From: Roseibium aggregatum IAM 12614
GTDB lineage: Bacteria; Pseudomonadota; Alphaproteobacteria; Rhizobiales; Stappiaceae
DNA: 64,000 nt
Direction of reading: 5' to 3'
Assembly (NCBI RefSeq): GCF_000168975.1
Contig: NZ_AAUW01000001.1
Span: 124,001-188,000, forward strand
Under the pieces are notes generated by a model. That model did not search any database. It was given only the letters and a program-made list of their open reading frames with translations, and was not told where the DNA came from. Positions 18,189 to 26,917 of this stretch are shown here, one piece after another; the stretch's first letter is position 1, and each line of letters begins with the position of its first letter. The translations under genes were made by a program, and so were the position numbers.

Positions 18189-18875
18189 ATGTTGAGGATT
18201 CTTGTCATAGAAGACGACCCGGAAGCTGCAAGCTACCTCGTCAAGGGTTTGAGTGAACTGGGCCACACCGCCGACCAGGCGGCCGATGGACCGGCCGGTC
18301 TGGATATGGCCCTCGACAGAGACTACGACATCCTCATCGTGGACCGCATGTTGCCGAAGATGGATGGCCTTTCGGTCATTCAGGAGCTGCGCCGGCAAGG
18401 CAACCACACGCCGGTTCTGATCCTGTCCGCGCTCGGCCAGGTCGATGACCGCGTCAAGGGCCTCAAGGCCGGCGGCGACGACTATCTGCCCAAACCTTAT
18501 GCCTTTACCGAATTGCTGGCCCGGATCGAAGCATTGGCCCGGCGCCCCAAGTCGGCCAGCCAGATTGAAACCACCTACACCGTCGGTGACCTGACACTCG
18601 ACCGCATGGCCCATTCCTGTCGCCGCGGCGAAACGGAAATTCCCTTGCAGCCGCGCGAATTCCGCCTTCTGGAATATCTCATGCAGAACGCTGGCCAGGT
18701 GGTGACCCGCACGATGCTGCTCGAAAATGTCTGGGAATATCACTTCGATCCGCAGACCAACGTGATCGACGTTCATATCTCCCGTCTGCGCGGCAAGATC
18801 GACAAGGGTTTCGACACACCTCTGCTGCACACCATCCGGGGTGCCGGATACACGATCCGTGACGCGGCTCACTAG
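18189..18875 (+). CDS. OmpR-family response regulator
   Basis: This 228-residue regulator has a receiver domain (ILVIEDDPE, phospho-acceptor Asp52 in LIVDRMLP, Lys in YLPKPYAF) and a winged-helix output domain (IPLQPREFRLLEYLM, VIDVHISRLRGKI, IRGAGYTI). The order (degP, this pair, glnE) is conserved in rhizobia, so it belongs to the core genome. It overlaps the downstream kinase gene by 17 bp. Its targets are not evident; degP next to it is a plausible one. Confidence 0.9.
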   Translation: MLRILVIEDDPEAASYLVKGLSELGHTADQAADGPAGLDMALDRDYDILIVDRMLPKMDGLSVIQELRRQGNHTPVLILSALGQVDDRVKGLKAGGDDYLPKPYAFTELLARIEALARRPKSASQIETTYTVGDLTLDRMAHSCRRGETEIPLQPREFRLLEYLMQNAGQVVTRTMLLENVWEYHFDPQTNVIDVHISRLRGKIDKGFDTPLLHTIRGAGYTIRDAAH

Positions 18876-20313
18876 GTTTACCAGAACCACAGCCTTCAAG
18901 CTGTCGCTGCTCTACATTGCCGTCTTCACGGTGATGTCCGGGGTGTTGCTGTTCTATATTGCGGACAACACGGACAATCTGATGTCCGAGCAGGTGGTTC
19001 AGTCCGTGGATTCGGAACTGAAGACACTTGCCGATGTCTATGTGCGCGGCGGTGTGCGGGACCTTGTCGAAACCATCGATACGCGTTCCCGTCATCCCGA
19101 CGCCAGCCTCTATCTTCTGGTCGATTTCGCGGGCAATGCGCTCGTCGGCAACATTGCCCGCCTGCCTACCACCGTTCTGGAAGAAGCCGACGGCGGATTG
19201 CGGCGGGTTCGCTATACGCGGCTCGGCCAGGATTCCGAAGACGTCGAGCGCCAGGCCATGGTGCGCACCTTTGAGCTGCGCGGCGGCTTCCGTCTGCTGG
19301 TTGGACGGGACCTGGGCGACCAGCTCCGGTTTTCCAACCTTCTCGCCAACGCCTTGCGGCTGTGGCTCGTCGTCGTGGTGGTCATGGCGGCGATCACCTG
19401 GCTGTTTGTCAGCCGCCGGGTGATGAAGCGCATCGACGAGATTTCGGCCACCAGCCGCACGATCATGCAAGGCGAACTTTCCGGTCGGCTGACCGTGACC
19501 GGAAACAACGACGAGTTCGACCGTCTGGCGATCAATCTCAATACCATGCTGGACCGGATCGAACTCCTGATGCAGTCGATGAAGGATGTCACCGACAACA
19601 TCGCCCATGATCTGAAAACACCGCTGACCCGCCTTCAAACCCGGATTGAAAACGCCCTGCGCGAAGCAAAAGGGGAGGAGGGCTATCGCGGTGCCCTGGA
19701 AGCGACACTGGAGGAATCCGATCAGCTTTTGAGGATCTTCAATGCGCTGTTGCGCATCGCGCGGGTTGAATCCATGGCTCCGGCTTCCGTGATGGAGCCG
19801 ACCGATCTCAACAAGCTGGTCGCAGAAGTTGCCGAACTTTATGAACCGCTGGTGGAAGACGAAGGCGGCAAGCTTGAAACCGATCTGCCTGAAGGGCTGA
19901 TGGCGGATTGCAACCGCGACCTGATCAGTCAGGTGCTGGTGAACCTGATCGAGAATGCGCTGAAATACGGGCGGCCGCAAACCGGTGCCTTGCGGATCTG
20001 CCTCGGTGGCCGCGAAGAGGATGGCCGGATCGTCCTCAGCGTCACTGACAACGGCCCTGGTATTCCGGAAAAGGATCAGGACCGGGTCAAGGAACGCTTC
20101 GTCAGGCTGGAAGAAAGTCGTTCGGAACCGGGAACGGGCCTTGGATTGAGTCTGGTCAAGGCGGTTGCCCGCTTGCATGGTGGAGACTTGCGCTTCATGA
20201 ATGAGGACCCGGGGCTTAGTGCCCGGATCGATCTCAAGCCGGTGAAACCGGACAGCAGCAGGAGCGGGCATGAACAAGGCGGCACAGCCGGGCAATCTGG
20301 GGAAGGGGACTAG
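18859..20313 (+). CDS. Membrane sensor histidine kinase
   Basis: This 484-residue kinase from GTG 18859 (a GTG at 18841 is also in frame) has a first membrane helix near residues 14-35, a periplasmic segment of about 120 residues, a second helix near 165-187 and HAMP. The H-box NIAHDLKTPLT carries His250, and the ATPase domain has NLIENALKYG, DNGPGI and GTGLGLSLV. It is the partner of the response regulator just upstream. Its end overlaps the start of glnE by 44 bp, so glnE is probably translated from the same transcript. Confidence 0.88.
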   Translation: MTRLTRFTRTTAFKLSLLYIAVFTVMSGVLLFYIADNTDNLMSEQVVQSVDSELKTLADVYVRGGVRDLVETIDTRSRHPDASLYLLVDFAGNALVGNIARLPTTVLEEADGGLRRVRYTRLGQDSEDVERQAMVRTFELRGGFRLLVGRDLGDQLRFSNLLANALRLWLVVVVVMAAITWLFVSRRVMKRIDEISATSRTIMQGELSGRLTVTGNNDEFDRLAINLNTMLDRIELLMQSMKDVTDNIAHDLKTPLTRLQTRIENALREAKGEEGYRGALEATLEESDQLLRIFNALLRIARVESMAPASVMEPTDLNKLVAEVAELYEPLVEDEGGKLETDLPEGLMADCNRDLISQVLVNLIENALKYGRPQTGALRICLGGREEDGRIVLSVTDNGPGIPEKDQDRVKERFVRLEESRSEPGTGLGLSLVKAVARLHGGDLRFMNEDPGLSARIDLKPVKPDSSRSGHEQGGTAGQSGEGD

Positions 20314-23266
20314 CCAGGACGGTGCCCCGGGCATTCTGGCCGACCGGATCGCAGTGGTGCCCACGGCGCCTGATCCCGATCATGCAGCCCTCTTCCTGAA
20401 AGATCTTCTGTCCGATGCCGAGGCCGGCGAGGCGCTGAAGTCCCTTTTGCAGGAAAAGCCGGATCTGGAAGGGTTTCTGCTCGGGGTAATCGGGAACTCA
20501 CCCTATCTGCGTGATCTGATGCTCGCCGATCCGCAGCGCCTGCTTCGCCTGTTGAAGGAAGCACCGGAAACCCGTCTGGAAAACCTTTTGTCAGACGCCC
20601 GCGAAGCACGTGCTGAAGACGAGGCCGGCATCATGCGGACCTTGCGCCTTTTCAAGCATGATCTCGCGTTGACGCTCGGCCTTGCCGATATTTCCGGCGC
20701 AATCGGCCTGACCAGCGTTACCGGTGCCCTGGCCGGATTTGCAGACGCAGCGCTCACGGCCGCCATCAGGTTCTGTCTCGGCGATCTTGTCCGCCGGAAC
20801 AAATTCGACCCCCACGACCCGGAAAAGCCGGAAGTCGACAGCGGCTTTATCGTTCTTGCCATGGGCAAGCACGGCGCGAATGAACTGAACTACTCGTCCG
20901 ACATCGATCTGATCGTTCTGTACGATCCAGCCAAGGCACCAATGGTCGGATCGGCGGAAGCGCCGGTGGAATTCGTCCGGCTGACCCGCCGCCTGGTCAA
21001 GATCATGCAGGACCGGACCGCGGACGGATATGTCTTCCGCACCGACCTGCGCCTGCGCCCCGACCCTGGGGCTACTCCGCTGGCCATGTCGGTTCCCGCC
21101 GCGCTGGTCTACTATGAGTCCCTCGGCCAGAACTGGGAACGGGCGGCGCTGATCAAGGCGCGGCCATGTGCCGGCGACATTCCGGCCGGTGAATCCTTCC
21201 TCCATGAAATCGTGCCGTTCATCTGGCGCAAATATCTGGACTTTGCGGCAATCGCCGACGTGCAGTCGATCAAGCGCCAGATCCATATGCACAAGGGCCA
21301 TGGTGCCATTGCAGTTGCAGGGCACAACGTGAAGCTTGGCCGTGGCGGCATCCGCGAAGTGGAGTTCTTCGTCCAGACCCAGCAGTTGATCGCCGGTGGT
21401 CGCAACCCGGCGCTTCGCGGGCGGCGCACGCTCGACATGCTGGATGCGCTGGTCGAGGCCGATTGGATCAAGGGCAAGACACGCGACGAGATGGCCTCTG
21501 CCTACCGGTTCCTGCGCAATGTCGAACATCGCATTCAGATGCTCAACGACGAGCAAACCCAGCTTCTGCCCAAGGATGAGGAGGGTATGAAACGGGTGTC
21601 CGCCCTGATGGGTTACGACACGCTCGCTGCTTTCGAAGACGCATTGCTCCACCATTTGCGGACGGTCCAGCATCATTATGCCGAACTGTTCGAAGATGAG
21701 CCGGCGCTTTCTTCCGAGCTGGGCAATCTGGTCTTCACCGGCGACGATCACGACCCCGGCACGCTGGAAACGCTCGCCGGTCTAGGTTTCAAGCAGCCGG
21801 CGGAAGCGGCAGCCATCGTCAAGGCCTGGCATTTCGGCCGCTATCCATGCACCCGTTCGACCAAGGCACGCGAGCGGCTGACCGAAATGCATCCGGCGCT
21901 TCTCAGCGCGCTGGCAGCAACCGACAATGCGGATGCCGCGCTGCGAGCCTTCGACAGCTTTCTGGGCAAGCTTCCGGCCGGGGTGCAGTTGTTCTCGCTG
22001 CTGAGATCCAATCCACAGCTCCTGACGCTTCTGGCGACCACAATGGGCGCCGCACCGCGGATGGCCGAGACGGTGTCCAAACGCGTGCATGTGCTGGATG
22101 CGGTTCTGGATCCCGCCTTCTTTGGCGCGATGCCGAGCGTGGAGGAGTTTCGTGCCGGGCTGGACCGGACACTGTCTCAAGCCCGCTTTTACGAGGAAGC
22201 GCTGGACCGGGCGCGGATCTTCACCCAGGAGCAGCAGTTCCTGATCGGCCTGCGGATGATTTCCGATACGCTCTCCGCCGACCGGGTGGGGTTTGCACTG
22301 GCACGGCTGGCGGAAGTTGTGGTCGACCGCATCCTGAAGCAGGTGATTGTCCATGTCGGCGAAAGCCACGGCACGGTGCCGGGCGGCAATGTCGCCGTTC
22401 TGGCCATGGGCAAGCTGGGGGGGCGCGAAATGACGGCGGCCTCCGATCTCGATCTGATCCTGCTTTATGACGCTCCGGAGGACGTTAAGCAATCCGACGG
22501 CAAGAGGCCGCTGGCAATCACGCAATATTATACGCGCCTGACCCAGCGGCTGGTAACGGCCCTCAGCGCACCGACGGCGGAGGGCTCGCTTTATGAGGTT
22601 GATTTCCGGCTCCGTCCGTCCGGTAACGCAGGACCGCTGGCGACCAATCTTGACGGCTTCATAGCCTACCAGAAGAAGGAAGCCTGGACCTGGGAGCATA
22701 TGGCCCTGACGCGTGGACGCGTGATTGCCTCCACGACGCCGGAGTTCAAGCAGAAGATCGTCGACAGCATCAGCGGCACGCTGGTTCAGTCGCGTGACCT
22801 GACGAAGCTCGCTGACGATGTCCGCACCATGCGCGCCCGGATCGAGAAGGAAAAAGGCACCAAGGATGTCTGGGACCTGAAACAGGTGGCCGGTGGTCTG
22901 GTCGATATCGAGTTTCTGTCCCAGTTTCTGCAACTGGCACATGCTCAGGAAAATCCGGAGATCCTGGCCCAAAGCACGGAGCGGGCGCTGGAGCTGTTGC
23001 GCGATGCAGGCTTCCTCACCCTTGGCGATGCCGGCCTTCTGTTGGAGGCCCTCCGTCTTTATCACCGCCTTACCCAGGTGTTGCGGCTGGCCCTTTCCGG
23101 CAAATTCGTGCCAGCGGAAGCGCCGCGCGGTGTTCTGGACCTTCTGGTGCAGGCCTCCGGCAGCCCGACCTTTGCCCGGCTGGAAGCGGAACTTGCAGAC
23201 CTTCAGGCAAAGGTGCGCGAGACCTTCGTGCGGCTGATTGGCGAGGTTGAAACGGTCAGCAGCTAG
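20270..23266 (+). CDS. glnE: Glutamine synthetase adenylyltransferase/deadenylase GlnE
   Basis: GlnE adds AMP to and removes AMP from glutamine synthetase in response to PII state. The 998-residue protein has two nucleotidyltransferase domains, each with a G-K-x-G-x-x-E-(L/M) core: AMGKHGANELNYSSDIDLIV (deadenylase half) and AMGKLGGREMTAASDLDLIL (adenylylase half). Helical regulatory regions lie between and after them (VKLGRGGIREVEFFVQ, VAGGLVDIEFLSQFLQLA). The length is normal. The gene starts inside the 3' end of the kinase gene. Confidence 0.96.
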   Translation: MNKAAQPGNLGKGTSQDGAPGILADRIAVVPTAPDPDHAALFLKDLLSDAEAGEALKSLLQEKPDLEGFLLGVIGNSPYLRDLMLADPQRLLRLLKEAPETRLENLLSDAREARAEDEAGIMRTLRLFKHDLALTLGLADISGAIGLTSVTGALAGFADAALTAAIRFCLGDLVRRNKFDPHDPEKPEVDSGFIVLAMGKHGANELNYSSDIDLIVLYDPAKAPMVGSAEAPVEFVRLTRRLVKIMQDRTADGYVFRTDLRLRPDPGATPLAMSVPAALVYYESLGQNWERAALIKARPCAGDIPAGESFLHEIVPFIWRKYLDFAAIADVQSIKRQIHMHKGHGAIAVAGHNVKLGRGGIREVEFFVQTQQLIAGGRNPALRGRRTLDMLDALVEADWIKGKTRDEMASAYRFLRNVEHRIQMLNDEQTQLLPKDEEGMKRVSALMGYDTLAAFEDALLHHLRTVQHHYAELFEDEPALSSELGNLVFTGDDHDPGTLETLAGLGFKQPAEAAAIVKAWHFGRYPCTRSTKARERLTEMHPALLSALAATDNADAALRAFDSFLGKLPAGVQLFSLLRSNPQLLTLLATTMGAAPRMAETVSKRVHVLDAVLDPAFFGAMPSVEEFRAGLDRTLSQARFYEEALDRARIFTQEQQFLIGLRMISDTLSADRVGFALARLAEVVVDRILKQVIVHVGESHGTVPGGNVAVLAMGKLGGREMTAASDLDLILLYDAPEDVKQSDGKRPLAITQYYTRLTQRLVTALSAPTAEGSLYEVDFRLRPSGNAGPLATNLDGFIAYQKKEAWTWEHMALTRGRVIASTTPEFKQKIVDSISGTLVQSRDLTKLADDVRTMRARIEKEKGTKDVWDLKQVAGGLVDIEFLSQFLQLAHAQENPEILAQSTERALELLRDAGFLTLGDAGLLLEALRLYHRLTQVLRLALSGKFVPAEAPRGVLDLLVQASGSPTFARLEAELADLQAKVRETFVRLIGEVETVSS

Positions 23267-23379
23267 ACTCGGATTGCAAAGCCGTTTTCATTGGGCTAGG
23301 GAGAGACCGCGCCGGCGGCCGATTTCAAATCCTTTTGCGCTCATCTGAGCGAACCCTTCCCCATTTCCTGAGAAACGTC

Positions 23380-24273
23380 ATGACTTTTTCACCTGATGAA
23401 GCGGTCCGTCGCCCGGATCGCAAAGGCAGCATCACGCTTGCCGGCAACCGTGTGCTCGCCTGGTCCGAATGGGGACCTGAAAGGGGCGAGCCGGTTCTGT
23501 TTCTGACAGGGGCCGGCATGGCCGGAACACTCGGCTTTGGCCAGGAACATCTCGAAGATCTTCATATCCGGCTTATCGCACCGGACAGACCGGGGCTCGG
23601 TGCGTCCTCCGCTGATCCGGACAAGACATTGGCAAGCGTCGCGCGGGACATAGGCGAACTTGTCGAAAGCCTTGGTCGAACCAGCATCCCCATGGCTGCC
23701 TTTTCGCAAGGGGCGCCTTTCGCATTTGCTGCTGCAGCACACGGAACCGCAAGCTCCCTGGCGATCGTCTCAGGTCAGGATGAACTCTACCGCCCGGAGT
23801 TCGCCGACCGGTTGCCGGACCAGGTGACGCAGATGACCCGGCATGCGCAGGAAGATCCGGCCGGGTTTTCTGCGATGCTGGAAGGTTTCGCCGAGCCGGA
23901 TGGCTTCTATGATCTTGTCCTGTCGATGAGTTCGCCGGAAGACCAGACGGTCTATGGTGCTGAGCCTTTTGCTTCGGCTTACAGGCATGCCCTTCGCGAA
24001 GGCTTCAGGCAGGGGCCGAAAGGTTATGTCCTCGACACGCTTGCAGCGCTGACACCGTGGGGTGTCGACCTTGGCCGGATCAATTGTCCGGTCACGCTTT
24101 GGTATGGCGGCAAGGATGGCAGTCCGGTCCATTCACCTGACTTCGGTCGGTCACTCGCAGAGAGATTGCCGAACGCAAGCCGCCGGTTCCTTGCCGAAGA
24201 GGGCGGCGCGTTGCTGTGGACCCGTGCACACGACATCCTGCGCGAACTGATGGCTGCACGCGGCAAAGGGTGA
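23380..24273 (+). CDS. Alpha/beta hydrolase
   Basis: This 297-residue protein has an alpha/beta hydrolase fold: oxyanion segment VLFLTGAGMAGT, LIAPDRPGLGASS, a nucleophile elbow AFSQGAPFAFAAA (Ser in F-S-Q-G rather than the usual G-x-S-x-G), and the acid region WYGGKDGSPV. The C-terminal region expected to carry the His reads FLAEEGGALLWTRAHDIL, so the usual GGH is replaced by GGA. Catalytic competence is therefore uncertain. The ATG at 23380 is used because the segment before it is not domain-like. The substrate is unknown. Confidence 0.75.
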   Translation: MTFSPDEAVRRPDRKGSITLAGNRVLAWSEWGPERGEPVLFLTGAGMAGTLGFGQEHLEDLHIRLIAPDRPGLGASSADPDKTLASVARDIGELVESLGRTSIPMAAFSQGAPFAFAAAAHGTASSLAIVSGQDELYRPEFADRLPDQVTQMTRHAQEDPAGFSAMLEGFAEPDGFYDLVLSMSSPEDQTVYGAEPFASAYRHALREGFRQGPKGYVLDTLAALTPWGVDLGRINCPVTLWYGGKDGSPVHSPDFGRSLAERLPNASRRFLAEEGGALLWTRAHDILRELMAARGKG

Positions 24274-24405
24274 GCTTTGTTGCGGCACACAAATCTGCGC
24301 TCATCTGAGGGGAACCATCTTCAGATGGGCGGTTTGTCTTTGTGTGGATGCCCAGGCTGTTGAGACCGCATTCGGAGGGGTGTACCAGCTGCACTATGAC
24401 GTGCG

Positions 24406-26760
24406 TCAGGCAGTTTCCTTCTCGGCGAGCGGTAGCGTGAAGCTGACAGTCGTGCCTTTCTTGACTTCCGACTTGATCACCAGCGCGCCGCCGTGCAACT
24501 CGACCAGCGAACGGGCGATGGCAAGTCCAAGCCCGGACCCCTGGTGGGTCTTGGTAAACTGGTTTTCCACCTGCACGAACGGCTGAGCAAGACGTTCGAT
24601 ATCGCGCTCAGAAATGCCGATGCCGGTGTCGATTACTTCAAAGTGCAGCTTGTCGCCGCGCGGCCGGGCCTTGAGCGTGACAGTGCCATTGTCGGGCGTG
24701 AACTTCACCGCATTGGCCAGCAGGTTCAGCAGGATCTGTTTCAGCGCCCGCTTGTCGGCATGCACCGAGACGTTTTCAACGACGTCGGTGGTGACGGTAA
24801 TGTTCTTTTCGGTTGCCGCTCCGGTGACGATGCGGCTGGCATCTTCGGCAGACTCCGACGCATTGACGGTTTCCGTCTCGATGGTCATGCGGCCGGCTTC
24901 GATCTTGGACATGTCGAGAATGTCGTTGATCACGTTCAGGAGGTACGTGCCGGAGGAATAGATGTCCTTGCAGTAGTCCGAATAGCGGTCCGTGCCGACC
25001 GGGCCGAACATTTCCTGCGTCATGATGTCGGAGAACCCGATGATGGCGTTCAGCGGCGTTCTCAGTTCATGGGAGATATTGGCCAGAAACTCCGACTTTG
25101 CCTTGTTCGCGGCTTCCGCGCGGGTCTTTTCTTCCTGGTACTTGTCGGCCATTTCCACAAGCTGGCGGGCCTGGACTTCAAGCGTCTGGCGGGACTTCTG
25201 AAGATCGGTCACGGTCGCCTTAAGACGCTTTTCGGAATCGACCAGCTTTTCTTCGTGTTTCTTCAGCGCGGTAATATCCGTGCCGACAGACACGAAACCG
25301 CCGTCCTTTGTGCGCCGCTCGGAAATCTGCAGCCAGCGGCCGTCTTCCAGTTGCGCTTCGTAAGAGCCATCCGGTGCGCCGCCGCGCTGGCGCAAGGTGA
25401 CCGGGTGTGGTGCCACTTCCGCATTGGAGGCGGCCGCCATCACGTCCTTGTAGGGAGTGCCCGGTTTGATCACGGAATTCGGCAGGCTGTGCAGCGACTG
25501 ATAGTTGGAATTGCAGATCACGAGCTCGTTGCGCGCGTTCCACAGAACAAAAGCTTCCGAGATGGTCTCGATCGCGTCCCGCAGGCGCAGGTCGGCCATG
25601 CGGCTTTGTTCGGCCAGCTCGTGCTGTTCGGTGATGTCGATGCAGATCCCGATGAGGTGCGGCTCGGCACGGCCGGGCTCGGACTGGATCTCGCCGCGGG
25701 CGCGCAGCCAGATCCAGCTACCGTCAGCATGGCGCATGCGGAAGGTTTCATCGACCAGCGTCTCGCCGCTTTCCAGCAGATGTTCGGCAAGGCCCAGAAG
25801 GTCGATGTCATCGGGATGGGTAATGTCGGCGACATCGGCAAAGCTGAGAATGTCGTCCTTCGGTTCGCGTCCGAGCAACTCGTAGAGCGAGGATGACCAG
25901 AACATTCTGCCGCGCGACAGATCCCAGTCGAACAGTCCGCAGCGGCCGTGGGTGAGGGCGGTGTCGATGCGGGCGCGGGTCGCCGCGTACATGTCGTCGG
26001 CTGCTTCCGCGCGGGTCGCCTGGCTGAAGAAGCCGTAGATAACCGCCAGCAGGACCAGAGACGTGCCGACGAACAGCGTCACATTTGCCGACAGATCGTC
26101 CCGCCACTGGCTGAAGATTGCATTTTCAGGCTGCAGAACCGCAACCATTCCAAGCCGTCCGTCGAGGTGATGAACCGTCGCCAGAACCTGTTCCTCGCCC
26201 TTGCTGCCGCCGAGGTTGGTAACCACAGGCATGACACCTGCGCGGGCGCCGAACACCATGAGAGGCTGCGACGGGCCGAGCAGGTCGCTGATCGGACGGC
26301 TTTCCAGGGCAGGCTGGAGCGGTGCGGAGGCCACGATGGTGCCGGATTGGTCGGCGACAAGATAGATGCGGCCCTTGCTGGTCGCCCCGGAGGGCAGACT
26401 GTCGGCAAGGATGCGTTTCAAGGTTGTCCGATAGCCCGTTTCGGGCAGGTCGCTTTCCGAAGACATGAGGCCGCTGGCAACGACGGTTGCCATCAGGCTC
26501 AACGTCATCTGTGCGGTTTCCTGGGTTCTGGTGTAGTCAGTGACCAGGTCGCCCGTGCGGAAGAGTGCCAGAATGACGATGAAGACAATGGCGAGGCCCG
26601 GTATGAGACGCCGCATCAGGCTGTCGGAACGGGCCAGGCTTTCGGCAAGGGAGCCGAGGATGGTGCGTAGAGGCAGGCGTTTCGTGCCTGCGTCTGTGTC
26701 CCACTCAGACTCCTTCTCGCCGCGCCGCGAAGATGCGTCGCCAGCTATTGCTCTCGCCAT
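24406..26760 (-). CDS. pleC: PAS-containing membrane sensor histidine kinase, PleC-like
   Basis: This 784-residue kinase has a membrane helix near residues 52-72, a periplasmic domain of about 150 residues, a second helix near 228-248, two PAS domains (with RMFWSSSLYELLG and EAFVLWNARNELVICNSNYQ), a coiled coil, H-box NISHELRTPLNAIIGFSDIM with His564, and a HATPase domain (GTGIG in VIDTGIGI, GSGLGLAIAR). The H-box and following DILDMSKIEAGRM match PleC/DivJ-type cell-cycle kinases. The position between glnE and pepN matches the rhizobial PleC orthologue, where it would act on DivK/PleD. The symbol is inferred from this synteny. Confidence 0.7.
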   Translation of the reverse strand: MARAIAGDASSRRGEKESEWDTDAGTKRLPLRTILGSLAESLARSDSLMRRLIPGLAIVFIVILALFRTGDLVTDYTRTQETAQMTLSLMATVVASGLMSSESDLPETGYRTTLKRILADSLPSGATSKGRIYLVADQSGTIVASAPLQPALESRPISDLLGPSQPLMVFGARAGVMPVVTNLGGSKGEEQVLATVHHLDGRLGMVAVLQPENAIFSQWRDDLSANVTLFVGTSLVLLAVIYGFFSQATRAEAADDMYAATRARIDTALTHGRCGLFDWDLSRGRMFWSSSLYELLGREPKDDILSFADVADITHPDDIDLLGLAEHLLESGETLVDETFRMRHADGSWIWLRARGEIQSEPGRAEPHLIGICIDITEQHELAEQSRMADLRLRDAIETISEAFVLWNARNELVICNSNYQSLHSLPNSVIKPGTPYKDVMAAASNAEVAPHPVTLRQRGGAPDGSYEAQLEDGRWLQISERRTKDGGFVSVGTDITALKKHEEKLVDSEKRLKATVTDLQKSRQTLEVQARQLVEMADKYQEEKTRAEAANKAKSEFLANISHELRTPLNAIIGFSDIMTQEMFGPVGTDRYSDYCKDIYSSGTYLLNVINDILDMSKIEAGRMTIETETVNASESAEDASRIVTGAATEKNITVTTDVVENVSVHADKRALKQILLNLLANAVKFTPDNGTVTLKARPRGDKLHFEVIDTGIGISERDIERLAQPFVQVENQFTKTHQGSGLGLAIARSLVELHGGALVIKSEVKKGTTVSFTLPLAEKETA

Positions 26761-26801
26761 TGGAAGTGTGCCTCAAAAACCGCCGCGTCGGAGTGACCCC
26801 C

Positions 26802-26899
26802 GAATCACTTCCATTTGAATCAAATCGTCGGTTCTTGTCCAGACCCGGCCAAGAATAAAATGGTTAACGCGAACCCGGTTTTCCGGTTCTTTCGTTAAC
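26802..26899. promoter_or_regulatory. pleC upstream region with GANTC sites and GTTAAC boxes
   Basis: In the 157 bp between the pleC-like start and the pepN stop there are two CcrM-type GAATC sites (26802-26806 and 26818-26822). The second is inside the inverted repeat ATTTGA-A-TCAAAT (26813-26825). Two GTTAAC palindromes lie at 26863-26868 and 26894-26899. GANTC methylation and TTAA-containing CtrA sites are typical of alphaproteobacterial cell-cycle promoters; the spacing here is not a canonical TTAA-N7-TTAA CtrA box. Confidence 0.25.
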
Positions 26900-26917
26900 T
26901 TTTCTCAGTATTGCAGA

